DNA of 64,000 bases. It comes from Blastopirellula retiformator (GTDB taxonomy: Bacteria > Planctomycetota > Planctomycetia > Pirellulales > Pirellulaceae). Positions within the stretch are counted from its first letter, which is position 1. The number at the start of each line of letters is the position of its first letter. The notes beneath the pieces were generated by a model. It was not told the DNA's origin and made no database searches. It saw nothing but the letters and a program-made list of their open reading frames with translations. Positions 53,846 through 63,010 of this stretch are shown one piece after another. A program made the translations under genes and the position numbers. The stretch covers positions 986,702 to 1,050,701 of the forward strand of contig NZ_SJPF01000003.1 in assembly GCF_007859755.1 (NCBI RefSeq). The letters run 5' to 3'.

Positions 53846-54979
53846 CTAGATCACTTGGATCGCTTGCACCAGCGCTTCGATATCCTTTCGCTTCGTATAC
53901 GCATGCGCCGATACTCGGATGAAGACGCGATCCTGCCAGCGAATCACTGGGATCTCGATTCGAAATTCGTCGTGCAGCCGCGACTTCAGCGCGTCGGTAT
54001 CTGTGCAGCGTGCCGTGACGTCGATCAGCCCCATCTGACGGAAGAACTCGTCAGGATGCACTCGCTCAATCCCCTCAATTTGCGACGCCAGTTCGACCGC
54101 CTGGCGCACCAAGTCTTGCGACCGCTGACGAACCTCCGGCGTGACTTGTTCTCGTTGCCAGGCGATCGCCGCCGGAACGGCCAGGTACGCGGCCGGGTCG
54201 TAGGTGCCCAGCCACTCATGATGTTCGATGAACTCGTTCTCGCGATGGAACGTTTTGTTGGGGCCCCAGCCCCAGCCGACGATCAGCGGATCGATCATCG
54301 CCTGGCGATCTTCACGGACGTAGAAGATGCCAGAGCCTTTGGGGGCGCACATCCATTTGTGGCAGGTCGCCGTGTAGAAGTCGGCGCCGATCTCGGTCAA
54401 ATTGACGTCGATCTGGCCCGGTGCGTGGGCGCCATCGACCATCGTCAAGATTCCCGCATCCCGGGCTCGCTGGCAGATTTGGGCGACCGGCAAAGTCAGC
54501 GCTGTGGGCGAGGTGATCTGACTGATGAAGATCAGCTTGGTGTTGGGGGTGACTCCCTGCCAGAACTGTTCGACGATCGCTTCGTTCGATTCGACCGGCA
54601 GCGTGATCGGCTGTTGGACGACGCGGAACCCTTTTTGCTTCGCGGCGAAGTCAAACGCAAATTGACACGCGCCATATTCATGGTCGGTCAGCAGGACCTC
54701 ATCGCCCGGTCCCAAAGCAAGCGAGCGGGCGATCGTGTTGGCGGCGAAGGTTGGATTGGGGACGAAGACGATCTCGTGCGATCGTGCGCCAAGATATTCC
54801 CCAACTAACTGTCGCGCGTCAGCCAACAGGGGCGGAAGCTCTCGCTGCAAGAAACGAACTGGCTGTCGCTCTAGTTCCCGTTGCCAACGGACGTACTCGT
54901 CGAACACGGCTCGCGGGCAAGCGCCAAACGAGCCATGGTTGAGAAAGATGACGTCAGGATCGAGCAGAAAGTCAGGCAT
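53846..54979 (-). CDS. Class V aminotransferase (isopenicillin-N-epimerase-like)
   Basis: The ATG at 54979 (MPDFLLDPDVIFLNHG) is the start consistent with the conserved N-terminus; 377 residues. LNHGSFGACPRAVFDEY is the family opening; VFVPNPTFAANTIARSL, TMVDGAHAPGQIDVNL (Asp/His ring contacts) and TATCHKWMCAPKGSGIFYV (PLP Lys in HKW, about residue 225) are clear. The PLP enzyme may be an epimerase, a cysteine desulfurase-like lyase or a peptidyl aminotransferase; the substrate is unknown. No strong ribosome-binding site precedes the ATG. Confidence 0.88.
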   Translation of the reverse strand: MPDFLLDPDVIFLNHGSFGACPRAVFDEYVRWQRELERQPVRFLQRELPPLLADARQLVGEYLGARSHEIVFVPNPTFAANTIARSLALGPGDEVLLTDHEYGACQFAFDFAAKQKGFRVVQQPITLPVESNEAIVEQFWQGVTPNTKLIFISQITSPTALTLPVAQICQRARDAGILTMVDGAHAPGQIDVNLTEIGADFYTATCHKWMCAPKGSGIFYVREDRQAMIDPLIVGWGWGPNKTFHRENEFIEHHEWLGTYDPAAYLAVPAAIAWQREQVTPEVRQRSQDLVRQAVELASQIEGIERVHPDEFFRQMGLIDVTARCTDTDALKSRLHDEFRIEIPVIRWQDRVFIRVSAHAYTKRKDIEALVQAIQVI

Positions 54980-55266
54980 CAATTGGGCCGTTGCGGTTGC
55001 AAAGATTCGATTCGTTCGACTCGCCGGGCAGCTAGCACGGCGAACCCATTGAATCAGTTTCGGCCCATGGCGCGGAGTAGGGGCGAGATAGAAGAAAACT
55101 GGGTTGCGATCAATTTTCGCTTGAACGATGGGAGGGTCGCATCTGCGGTTTTGCCTGAACCCCCTAACAGCCGTAACTGTCGGTAATACGAGTGCAAAAT
55201 TTTGCGCGGCCGCCAAGCAAACGGGGGCGGACGGCGCCGTTTAAGACTTTCCTTCCTAAGGTTGCG

Positions 55267-56055
55267 ATGATGTCAGGTCGAATCTGTTTTATTGGTCTCG
55301 ATGCGCCTCAGAACGCGTATTTCTTGTCCCAGGTTCCGGGAGCGGTCGTGGCCCATGAAATGCTGCCGAAGATCGTCGTTCAACAGGGCCGCCTGTTGGT
55401 CGACGCGTCGAGCGGATTCGGGATGACGGCCGTTTCTAAGGTGGTGTTCCACGGCATCTTTGAACACGACCATGATCTCATTGCAGGGCTCGCGGTGTGG
55501 GGAGGCCCTTGCTTGCCTAATGCGAAAGCGATGATGGACTGTCGCTTGAAACTGCCGTGCCTGGTTCGGGCGCTGCGGTTTTCGGAGTTCGCTGCTCCTG
55601 CGCGTGGTTTTGCCTCGGCCGGTGCGACCTATTTCGCAGAATCGAACCATGTCGCCAAGTGGGGGGATTGGCACTGTGGCGAAAATAAACAGGAGTTTAG
55701 CGGCGACTGGCAAGCCGATGAGTCGTCGATTGTCGAACCGTTTCTGGCCGGAGGCGCGGTGCGGGTCGTCGTCATCGGCGATCAATTCTAGCAGATCAAG
55801 CTGGAGGGGGACGGTTGGTTGAAATCGATACATCATCCGACGGCGGAGATTATCAAGCCTGATCCACGATTGGTACGAGATACGCAGCGCGTCGCCCAAG
55901 CGTTCGGACTCGAGATCGCGGCGAATGACTATATCGTTTCGCCCGACGGACAGCCGCATTTGCTGGAGGTGAATCACATTCCGAACGTGACCCGCTTTCC
56001 CGAGATCTGGAACGCCTATGCGCAATTCGTTTTGCAGTGGCTGGCTGTGGATTAA
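55267..56055 (+). pseudogene. ATP-grasp-like protein interrupted by an in-frame TAG
   Basis: Two open stretches in the same frame (55267-55791 and from after the stop to 56055) join into a ~262-residue protein. The first contains SGRICFIGLDAPQNAYFLSQ and LVDASSGFGMTAVSKVVFH, then VEPFLAGGAVRVVVIGDQF; the second continues QIKLEGDGWLKSIHHPTAEI and ends with LLEVNHIPNVTRFPEIW. GDQF-x-QIKLEG with a later EVN (metal-binding Glu/Asn) is the C-lobe of RimK-like ATP-grasp enzymes. The TAG at 55789-55791 sits exactly where a Trp is likely, one base from TGG. It is a nonsense mutation, a sequencing error or possibly readthrough; the substrate is unknown. Confidence 0.75.
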
Positions 56056-56228
56056 GAAGTAGCGGATCCGTTGAGACAGCGCAAGAAAAAAGAGAGATAG
56101 ATTGCCCGAGAAAAAATCGCCGCCATCTTGTTGGCGGCGAACGGGTTTGACGCTTTTTTTCGTCAACTGCTGCTCTATAATCCTAGGCGACTGTTTACTC
56201 TCCCTCGCTGGCAGGCCAGGGAGACTCC

Positions 56229-59200
56229 TTGTCGAATAAACCTCCCCCACTTTATTCGTCGCCGACTCTGGTCGATCCGGGAAGTCGTTCTCCTGATTTG
56301 ATTTCGCCGCCTGATGATGGGCGCGGAACCAATTCGGCGCTTCCGGCGCCGGAGTGGAAGGACTTGATTGAAGTGAGCGACGCGACCCTCTCCTCCGCCA
56401 ACGATGGTTCTGATTCAAAACAACGGTTGGTCGACGCCATCCGCCAAGAGTTTGCGGAACAGTGGGGCATTGGTCGGCGACCTGACATCGCGGAGTATCT
56501 TGGACGGGTCGATGGAGAGACGCGCAAGCGACTGCTGGTAGCGCTCCTGAAAATTGACGTCCAACATCGCCGCCAAGTGAGCGAGCCGCCGCGGTACGAC
56601 TCGCTGGCCGTCCGCTATCCGGAACTTCAGGCCGACGTCAGTCTGGCGCTGTTTAACTTGCTCGATCAAACTATCGCCCCGCAAAACGCTGCAGCGAACG
56701 AAGCTAACGAGACGCTGCCGGCCGACTCCAATTACGAACGCGAGCTGGCCAGTCAGCCGCTGTTGGCGAGCGGCACCCAGTTCGGTCGCTATGAGCTGCT
56801 GAACGTGATTGCCCGCGGCGGAATGGGGGTGGTGTTTCGGGCTCGCCAGATCGACGCCAACCGGATCGTGGCGCTCAAGATGATTCTCAGCGGTCAACTG
56901 GCGGGGCAAGAGGAGATTCAGCGTTTCAAGACCGAGGCGGAAGCGGCCGCTCGGCTCGATCATCCCAACATCGTGCCGATCTTCGATGTCGGGCAGCAAA
57001 TGGGCCATCACTTTTTTACGATGGCCTTCATCCCGGGCGAGAGTCTGTTCCAACGGATGCGGAGTTCGACGCTCAGCACCCGCGGGGCGGCCGACATTAT
57101 TCGCACGCTCGCCTCCGCGATCCAGTACGCGCATAGCAAAGGGATCATTCATCGCGATCTTAAGCCTGCCAACATTCTGATCGATGAAGATGGCAATCCC
57201 CGCATCACCGACTTCGGCCTTTCGAAGGTGCTCGATGGTCGATCGGAATTGACCGGAACGGGGCAGCTGCTGGGTACGCCTGCCTACATGTCGCCCGAGC
57301 AAGCGTCCGGCAACATGTCGCAGGTTGGTCCATTGTCAGACGTCTATTCGCTGGGGGCGATCTTGTATGAGCTGATCGCGGCCCGCGTTCCGTTCAGCGG
57401 TGAGAACGTCGTTAGCCTGCTGTCGCAGATCTGCACGCAAGAACCGCCATCGCTCCGTTCGATCTCGCGCTTGGCCGACACCGATATCGAAACGATCTGC
57501 ATGAAGTGCCTCGACAAAAGTCCCGAGCGTCGCTACGCATCGGCCGGAGAACTGGCCGATGATCTGGGGCGGTATCTGCGGGGCGAGCCAATTCTCGCCC
57601 GGCGTTTGACGCGAGGGCAACGGATCGCCCGGTGGTGCAAACGTCGCCCGCTGATCGCGACCCTGTCGGCCGGACTCGCCGCGTCGCTGTTGATTTTTGG
57701 AACGTCGACGCTCTACTTCGCCGCCACCACACGGCAGCAAGGGACGCTGGTCGCCGCCGAACGCGAACAGGCGACCGAGATGCTGGACGTCGCCCGGTTG
57801 GCGGTCAACGAAATGGCGGAGCAGGCGAAGTTGCTGGCCGACGTGCCCCGGGCCGAAACGCGACGGCAAGAGCTGCTCGCCAAAGCGACCGAATTTTATA
57901 CGCGGTTTGTGCAACAGCGGCCGAACGACAGCGGGCTACGTCATCAAACGGCGGTATTGCATCAATCGATGGGCAACCTCTTTCGCCAACTGGGCGAGTT
58001 CGATTCCGCCGAAGAGGCCTTTGCGACCTCTATTGAGTTGTTGACCGATCTGCAGACGGAAGAGCCGACCGCCCCGAAGCATCGCCGCCAACTTGCCGAA
58101 AGCTACATCTGGTTGTCGGTCCTGCTCAATCCGCGGGACATCGACGGAGCGCTCGAGGCGGTCAACAAGGCGGTTGCGATTCAAGAGGCGAATACGTCGA
58201 CCGCGGGCAACGAAGAGACCGACCAGTATGGTTTGGCCCGCGCGCTCTACAACCGCGGTATGTTGCTCGACGAATATGGAGAATCGCCCGCCGCCGAGCA
58301 AGACTACCAGGCGGCGATTGAAAAACTGCGGCGCCTCGTTGAGGACGAAACGGCGGTCGACCACGACAAGCTACGACTCGATCTTGGCCGGACGCTGAAC
58401 AACTACGGCAATCTGTTGAAAAAGACCGAGCGACTGGAAGAGGCACGCGACCGGATTGGCGAAGCGGTAACGCTGCATGCCGGCGGTGATCTGAGCCCCG
58501 AAGAGCAGGAAGACCTGGCGATCTTCCAGAACAATCTCTCCAACACGTTGGCCTCATTGGGAGATTTGCCGGCCGCCGTTATGGCGAACGAGAACGCGGT
58601 TGAACTGCTGGAGAGTCTCGTCATTCAGTTCCCTCGGTATGTACATCTCAAGAGCGAGCTTGCCAACACTTTGAACAGCCGAGGAGCGCTCGCCGGACGG
58701 CAGCGGGAACTCGATCAGGCGGCCGACTACTTCAAGCGATCTGAGACGATCCTGGCGCAGCTGTCGGACGAGTACCCCGATCACGCCGGATATGGGCTGC
58801 GGCTCGGTAATTCTAAGTACAACCGCGCCTTGGTGTTTCATATCCAGAAGAAGCCGGCGGAAGTTCAGTCGCTGTTAGATGAGGCGCTGCCGCTGCATAT
58901 CAAGGCCTTTGTGACCAATACCCAGAACGACGAGTTCGCGCAGAGCTTGCGTAACGACTTCGTGCTGGCCGTCAAATCGAACCAGGCCAGCGGCGACGTC
59001 GCGTCAATGATGACGATGATCGAAGCCTATCTTCAGGCGTTCCCTGATGATCCGGCGGCGCGACTGCAGGCCGCAAAGTGGCTGGCCAGCGGCGCTTTGC
59101 TGCTGCAAGAGCGAGAGTCGTCATCGCCGAACGCGCAAGATGCGCTCTCTGCCGATGCACTGCGAGAAAACGCCGTCGCCCAGCTAAGAAAGGCGTGGGA

Positions 59201-59321
59201 ACTAGGCGACCCGCTCGATTCGCTGCAGGTGGGAGAGACGCTCGCCGAGGCGTTCCTGCCGCTGCAAGATCAAGCAGAATTCCAGCAACTGCTGGCCGAG
59301 CGATCGACCGTGGATGACTAG
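56229..59321 (+). CDS. Membrane Ser/Thr protein kinase with TPR-like sensor region
   Basis: 1030 residues, TTG start at 56229 with GGGAG five bases upstream. A ~185-residue N-terminal region (helical, IRQEFAEQWGIGRRPDIAEY) precedes the kinase domain (~187-455): GRYELLNVIARGGMGVVFRA, VALKMILSG (Lys), HRDLKPANILID (catalytic loop), ITDFGLSK and GTPAYMSPEQA. A membrane helix follows (LIATLSAGLAASLLIFGTST, about 478-497). The outer part (~520-1030) is a series of TPR-like helical hairpins (LGEFDSAEEAFATSIELL, YGESPAAEQDYQAAIEKL). Such kinases are numerous in planctomycetes; the signal and target are unknown. The stop codon lies in a palindrome. Confidence 0.93.
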   Translation: MSNKPPPLYSSPTLVDPGSRSPDLISPPDDGRGTNSALPAPEWKDLIEVSDATLSSANDGSDSKQRLVDAIRQEFAEQWGIGRRPDIAEYLGRVDGETRKRLLVALLKIDVQHRRQVSEPPRYDSLAVRYPELQADVSLALFNLLDQTIAPQNAAANEANETLPADSNYERELASQPLLASGTQFGRYELLNVIARGGMGVVFRARQIDANRIVALKMILSGQLAGQEEIQRFKTEAEAAARLDHPNIVPIFDVGQQMGHHFFTMAFIPGESLFQRMRSSTLSTRGAADIIRTLASAIQYAHSKGIIHRDLKPANILIDEDGNPRITDFGLSKVLDGRSELTGTGQLLGTPAYMSPEQASGNMSQVGPLSDVYSLGAILYELIAARVPFSGENVVSLLSQICTQEPPSLRSISRLADTDIETICMKCLDKSPERRYASAGELADDLGRYLRGEPILARRLTRGQRIARWCKRRPLIATLSAGLAASLLIFGTSTLYFAATTRQQGTLVAAEREQATEMLDVARLAVNEMAEQAKLLADVPRAETRRQELLAKATEFYTRFVQQRPNDSGLRHQTAVLHQSMGNLFRQLGEFDSAEEAFATSIELLTDLQTEEPTAPKHRRQLAESYIWLSVLLNPRDIDGALEAVNKAVAIQEANTSTAGNEETDQYGLARALYNRGMLLDEYGESPAAEQDYQAAIEKLRRLVEDETAVDHDKLRLDLGRTLNNYGNLLKKTERLEEARDRIGEAVTLHAGGDLSPEEQEDLAIFQNNLSNTLASLGDLPAAVMANENAVELLESLVIQFPRYVHLKSELANTLNSRGALAGRQRELDQAADYFKRSETILAQLSDEYPDHAGYGLRLGNSKYNRALVFHIQKKPAEVQSLLDEALPLHIKAFVTNTQNDEFAQSLRNDFVLAVKSNQASGDVASMMTMIEAYLQAFPDDPAARLQAAKWLASGALLLQERESSSPNAQDALSADALRENAVAQLRKAWELGDPLDSLQVGETLAEAFLPLQDQAEFQQLLAERSTVDD

Positions 59322-59352
59322 CAGTCCGTTGATTTTCTCAACAGGCTGCTAG
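59318..59352. terminator. Palindrome carrying both stop codons of convergent genes
   Basis: CTAGCAGTCCGTTGA (59318-59332) pairs with TCAACAGGCTGCTAG (59338-59352) through 15 positions (one mismatch, one G-U) around loop TTTTC. The kinase TAG is 59319-59321 and the minus-strand TAG of the next gene is 59349-59351, so the arms supply both stops symmetrically. It probably terminates or protects both transcripts. Confidence 0.8.
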
Positions 59353-60281
59353 AAACGAATCGCGTATTCGGCTCGCAAGATATCGTGGTACCAGACGTCG
59401 CCCGTTAGTGCGCGACCGTAGCCGACGTAGACGCTATGGCGCGATTGCGTGTAGCGGAGGCCAAACTTGCCGTTGACGATCGTATCGCCATCGACGTCGA
59501 TGATCGTCGCCATGGTCGGCGTCGCAGGCACAGTCGCCAAGCCGTCGAGGATTGACCAGCCAACGAACTCGGTGACGGCCGTCAGCTTCTTCGTCTCGCA
59601 TCCGCAGGGCGACGAGAACTGAAACAGATCGTGCCCCACTCCGACGCCGTATCGCAGGATCGGACCCGAGAAGCGCCCTTGCGGAACGACCGTCGACTCC
59701 AGCGGCGTCCAGACGCGGAACTCGCTTTCGAGCATCGTCTGCGGACCAAGGCGGCGAGCGTATAACAACGCAGGCTCAATGGTCGCATGGCTTGTGCCAA
59801 GTTTCCGCGAACCGTCGCCGGTCGGCGCGTAGACCCGTATCTGGCCGGTGAGGATGTCGCATTCGCTTTCTAGCAGTATGCCTTTAACGCCCACCTGCAG
59901 ATCACTGAAGCCGGCGGTGTTTGCGGAGATGTCAGGGTTGACCATGCGTACCGGCGCATCGATGAAGAGGGAGACGTTGGAAGCGACCGCCAGCTCTAGA
60001 TAGGTCCAGAACTCTTGATAGTCGACGTTGGTTTCGGCAGGCGAGATCGGTGCGCCGGTTGCCGCGGTCGACGCACGGTAAAAGAACTCGGCGCGGTCAG
60101 GCGTTGGGTTGTCGTAGGCCGAATCGAACCGGAAACGAAGTTGCGAACCGGGGAAGGCTGAATCGATGTAGCCGACGTTGGTATCGGACGTCGAGAACTC
60201 TTGCGCAGCCGTCACGCTTGCCAGGGATAGCAGCGTTAGCAGAGACATCAGCCAGCAAGTTGTCGAAATCGGTCTCGCCAT
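59349..60281 (-). CDS. Exported outer-membrane-type beta-barrel protein
   Basis: The ATG at 60281 (MARPISTTCWLMSLLTL) after GAAGGCGG gives 310 residues. A signal peptide (to about residue 26, TAAQ) is followed by alternating amphipathic strands with many aromatic ends, typical of outer-membrane barrels (LRFRFDSAYDNPTPDRAEFF, YLELAVASNVSLFIDAPVRM, YALRYTQ-type segments), and the last residue is Phe (RAEYAIRF), the usual signal for outer-membrane insertion. It resembles planctomycete 'transporter' barrels of unknown substrate. Confidence 0.75.
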   Translation of the reverse strand: MARPISTTCWLMSLLTLLSLASVTAAQEFSTSDTNVGYIDSAFPGSQLRFRFDSAYDNPTPDRAEFFYRASTAATGAPISPAETNVDYQEFWTYLELAVASNVSLFIDAPVRMVNPDISANTAGFSDLQVGVKGILLESECDILTGQIRVYAPTGDGSRKLGTSHATIEPALLYARRLGPQTMLESEFRVWTPLESTVVPQGRFSGPILRYGVGVGHDLFQFSSPCGCETKKLTAVTEFVGWSILDGLATVPATPTMATIIDVDGDTIVNGKFGLRYTQSRHSVYVGYGRALTGDVWYHDILRAEYAIRF

Positions 60282-60456
60282 GGAACAGCCGCCTTCAAGA
60301 ATATGCGCTAGATCGTTCAAGTCGATAGCATTGGTTCCATCGACCTTGCTGCAAGCGTGACTTGAGTGAAGAGCCGTTCTGGGTATGAAAGCCTGCGTTT
60401 GAGTCGTACCGCAGGCGATCTGCGGGGTCCAGGCGGCTTGGGCAGGGACTTGCGCT

Positions 60457-61108
60457 TTAGCCTCGGTCGCCAGCGACTTGCTCAGAAACCAACTGCCGGG
60501 GATGCGGCGTGACGGCGCGAGCCGGAAGCGAGGTAAGCGCGACGAAGATCGTTTCAGTGTCGGGATCGGCCCAGGCCAGCGTCCCGGTCGAGCCAGAGTG
60601 CCCAAACGTTTCTTCCGAGCATCCTACGCCCCCAAGTGTAGTTCCAACGTCGAACCCAAGGCCGCGCGACTTGATCCCGGCGCCGTTTTGATTCGACCGC
60701 ATCAATCTGGCCGTGTCGGGCGCCGAACAATGCGTCGTGCCCCACGGCGAACCAAGTTTGCGCCAGTAGAGACTGTTCCAGTCCCAAGTCTTGGCGGTCG
60801 GGTCGCCGCGCCCCGCTTCTGGCGCGGCGAATTCGGTTTGACTGGGAACCATCTCGGCAAGCGAGAACTTGCCAAGTCCTTGCGCCGAGCAGATACATCG
60901 AGTCGGCGGTCGTATCGGCGCCGTACGCCCGGGTAAAGGTATTTCCCTTGCGGACCACATGCAGGGTCGCCGAGTTAACCTGGCCGCTGGTCGTCGCTTT
61001 CGTCAAGATCTTGTCCGCTTCGTCGATTCCACGCGGCTGAACGGCGGCGAAGAGACGCCCGCTCATTCCCATGACTAGGCTCCACTTGAGGATTTGACGA
61101 CGATGCAT
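60457..61108 (-). pseudogene. Deleted and frameshifted beta-lactamase-family (serine hydrolase) gene
   Basis: The ATG at 61108 (MHRRQILKWSLVMGMSG) begins a Tat-like signal, then KGNTFTRAYGADTTADSMYL, the start of a class C beta-lactamase/esterase domain. Just after this, the frame shifts (near 60870-60890). The C-terminal half continues in another frame: WDWNSLYWRKLGSPWGTTHC ... FGHSGSTGTLAWADPDTETI and ends at 60457. The catalytic SxxK region and the middle of the domain (roughly 150 residues) are absent. So one deletion and one frameshift have both occurred; it is not functional as a hydrolase. Confidence 0.75.
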
Positions 61109-61401
61109 TGGAGTAGCTTTCGAGATAGGCGGGAGTCGCACAGGCGACCGATTGGAAGGGGGAGCGTTCATTCTCAACTCCCCAAAAACGTCGTCGCAAG
61201 TCGATCGGACGAAGAGTCTCGCGATAATTCTAGGGAAAAATGAGCGTGCTTTTGGTCAAAGTGGCCCCGTCGGCCATTGCAAAGATGCGCAAGGGAAAAA
61301 CAGAGAATAGATAACAATGGGACGACCGCTGTCTCGCCAAGAGCGGCAATTATAATACGGAAGGTAGCCGCAGCCTTTCTCCGCCCACAGGAATCTCTCC
61401 C

Positions 61402-62982
61402 ATGCCGCGTTTTCGTACGTCGCCGTCGCGCCTCTGGCTCGGCATTCCGTTTGTCTTGACGATCCAACTGGTCCTCGGCTCTCCGCAAGCTGGCTGGGCG
61501 AAAGACGAGGCGCCGGCCGACGGCGTCAAAGAAGAGACGACGACGCTGAAGCTGGAAGATGCCGGACGTTCGATCCCGGTCGAGACTCGCGTCGTCACCC
61601 AGCATGAAGTTACGGTCAAGGGAGAGAAGATTCCGTACGAGGCGACCGTCGGCACGCTGCCGGTTTGGGATGGCGAGGGGAAGCCGATCGCGACGTTGTT
61701 CTACACCTACTATCGCCGCACCGATGTCGAAGATGCCGAGCGTCGGCCGCTGTTGATTTCGTTCAACGGCGGACCGGGTTCGGCTTCGGTTTGGATGCAC
61801 TTGGCCTACACCGGGCCGCGGATGATCAATATCGATGACGAAGGTTACCCCGTTCAGCCGTATGGCCTGCATGAGAACCCGCACTCGATCTTGGACGTCG
61901 CCGACATCGTCTACGTCAATCCGGTCAACACCGGCTATTCGCGGGTGGTAGGCGAAAAGGTAAACGCCAGCCAGTTCTTTGGCGTCAATCAAGACATTTC
62001 TTACCTGGCGGAATGGATCAACACGTTCGTCACACGTGTCAATCGCTGGCAGTCGCCCAAGTATCTGATCGGCGAAAGCTACGGCACGACGCGGGTGTCG
62101 GGGTTGGCGTACAAGCTGCAGGATAGCCAGTGGATGTATCTGAACGGCGTGATCCTGGTCTCGCCGACGGACCTGGGGATCGATCGCGAAGGCCCGGTCG
62201 GCGCCGCGAATCGTTTGCCCTACTACGCGGCGACCGCCTGGTACCACAACAAGCTGTCGAAGAAGCTGCAGCAGCAAGACTTGCTGGAAGTGCTGGAACA
62301 GGCCGAGAAGTTTACGATCGACAAACTGCTGCCGACGATGACCCGCGGCGCGTGGGCGAGCGACGACGATCGCCAAGAAGCGATCAAGACGTACGCGAAG
62401 TACTCGGGCCTCAGCGAAGCGGTCGTCGCCCAGCACAATCTGGATGTGCCGACCAACTTCTTTTGGAAAGAGCTGCTGCGTGACGAAGGGCAAACGATCG
62501 GGCGGTTGGATTCACGCTACAAAGGAATCGATCGTCAGGACGCCGGAAACTCTCCCGATTTCAACGCCGAACTGGCGTCGTGGCTCCACTCGTTCACCCC
62601 GGCCGTCAACTGGTACTTCCCCAACGAACTGAAGTTCAAAACCGACGTCAAATACAACATGTTTGGCCCGGTTGGGCGTTGGGATCGCAATGGCGATCGC
62701 ACCGGCGAGAACCTGCGGCAAGCGATGGCGATGAACCCGTACTTGAAGGTGATGATCCAGTCTGGCTACTACGACGGCGCCTGCACGTATTTTGACGCCA
62801 AATACACGATGTGGCACTTGGATCCGAGCGGCCGGATGAAAGATCGCCTGAGCTATAAAGGCTATCGCGGCGGACACATGATGTATCTGCGTTCGGAAGA
62901 CATCGAGCTGGCGAACGACGACATCCGGGAGTTCATCAAAGCGTCGCTGCCGAAGGAAGGAACCCCGGCGCGATACGAGTAG
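61402..62982 (+). CDS. Exported serine carboxypeptidase (peptidase family S10)
   Basis: 526 residues, ATG at 61402. A signal peptide (to about residue 34) precedes an alpha/beta-hydrolase: LLISFNGGPGSASVWMHLAY (oxyanion region, NGGPG, about 117-136), VYVNPVNTGYSRVVG, and the nucleophile motif LIGESYGTTRVSGLAY (Ser of GESYG, about 231-246). The C-terminal part holds MIQSGYYDGACTYFDAKYTM (Asp) and KGYRGGHMMYLRSED (His). The family removes C-terminal residues at low pH; bacterial exported members are poorly studied. It would act in the periplasm or outside. Confidence 0.92.
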   Translation: MPRFRTSPSRLWLGIPFVLTIQLVLGSPQAGWAKDEAPADGVKEETTTLKLEDAGRSIPVETRVVTQHEVTVKGEKIPYEATVGTLPVWDGEGKPIATLFYTYYRRTDVEDAERRPLLISFNGGPGSASVWMHLAYTGPRMINIDDEGYPVQPYGLHENPHSILDVADIVYVNPVNTGYSRVVGEKVNASQFFGVNQDISYLAEWINTFVTRVNRWQSPKYLIGESYGTTRVSGLAYKLQDSQWMYLNGVILVSPTDLGIDREGPVGAANRLPYYAATAWYHNKLSKKLQQQDLLEVLEQAEKFTIDKLLPTMTRGAWASDDDRQEAIKTYAKYSGLSEAVVAQHNLDVPTNFFWKELLRDEGQTIGRLDSRYKGIDRQDAGNSPDFNAELASWLHSFTPAVNWYFPNELKFKTDVKYNMFGPVGRWDRNGDRTGENLRQAMAMNPYLKVMIQSGYYDGACTYFDAKYTMWHLDPSGRMKDRLSYKGYRGGHMMYLRSEDIELANDDIREFIKASLPKEGTPARYE

Positions 62983-63010
62983 AGGATCGCGTTCGCAGCG
63001 TCGCCGACGA

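Noticed and set aside
55267..56055. Programmed stop-codon readthrough or selenocysteine-type recoding
   Set aside because: TAG is not used for selenocysteine; no conserved structure after the codon is visible, and a single Trp-to-stop change is the simpler explanation.
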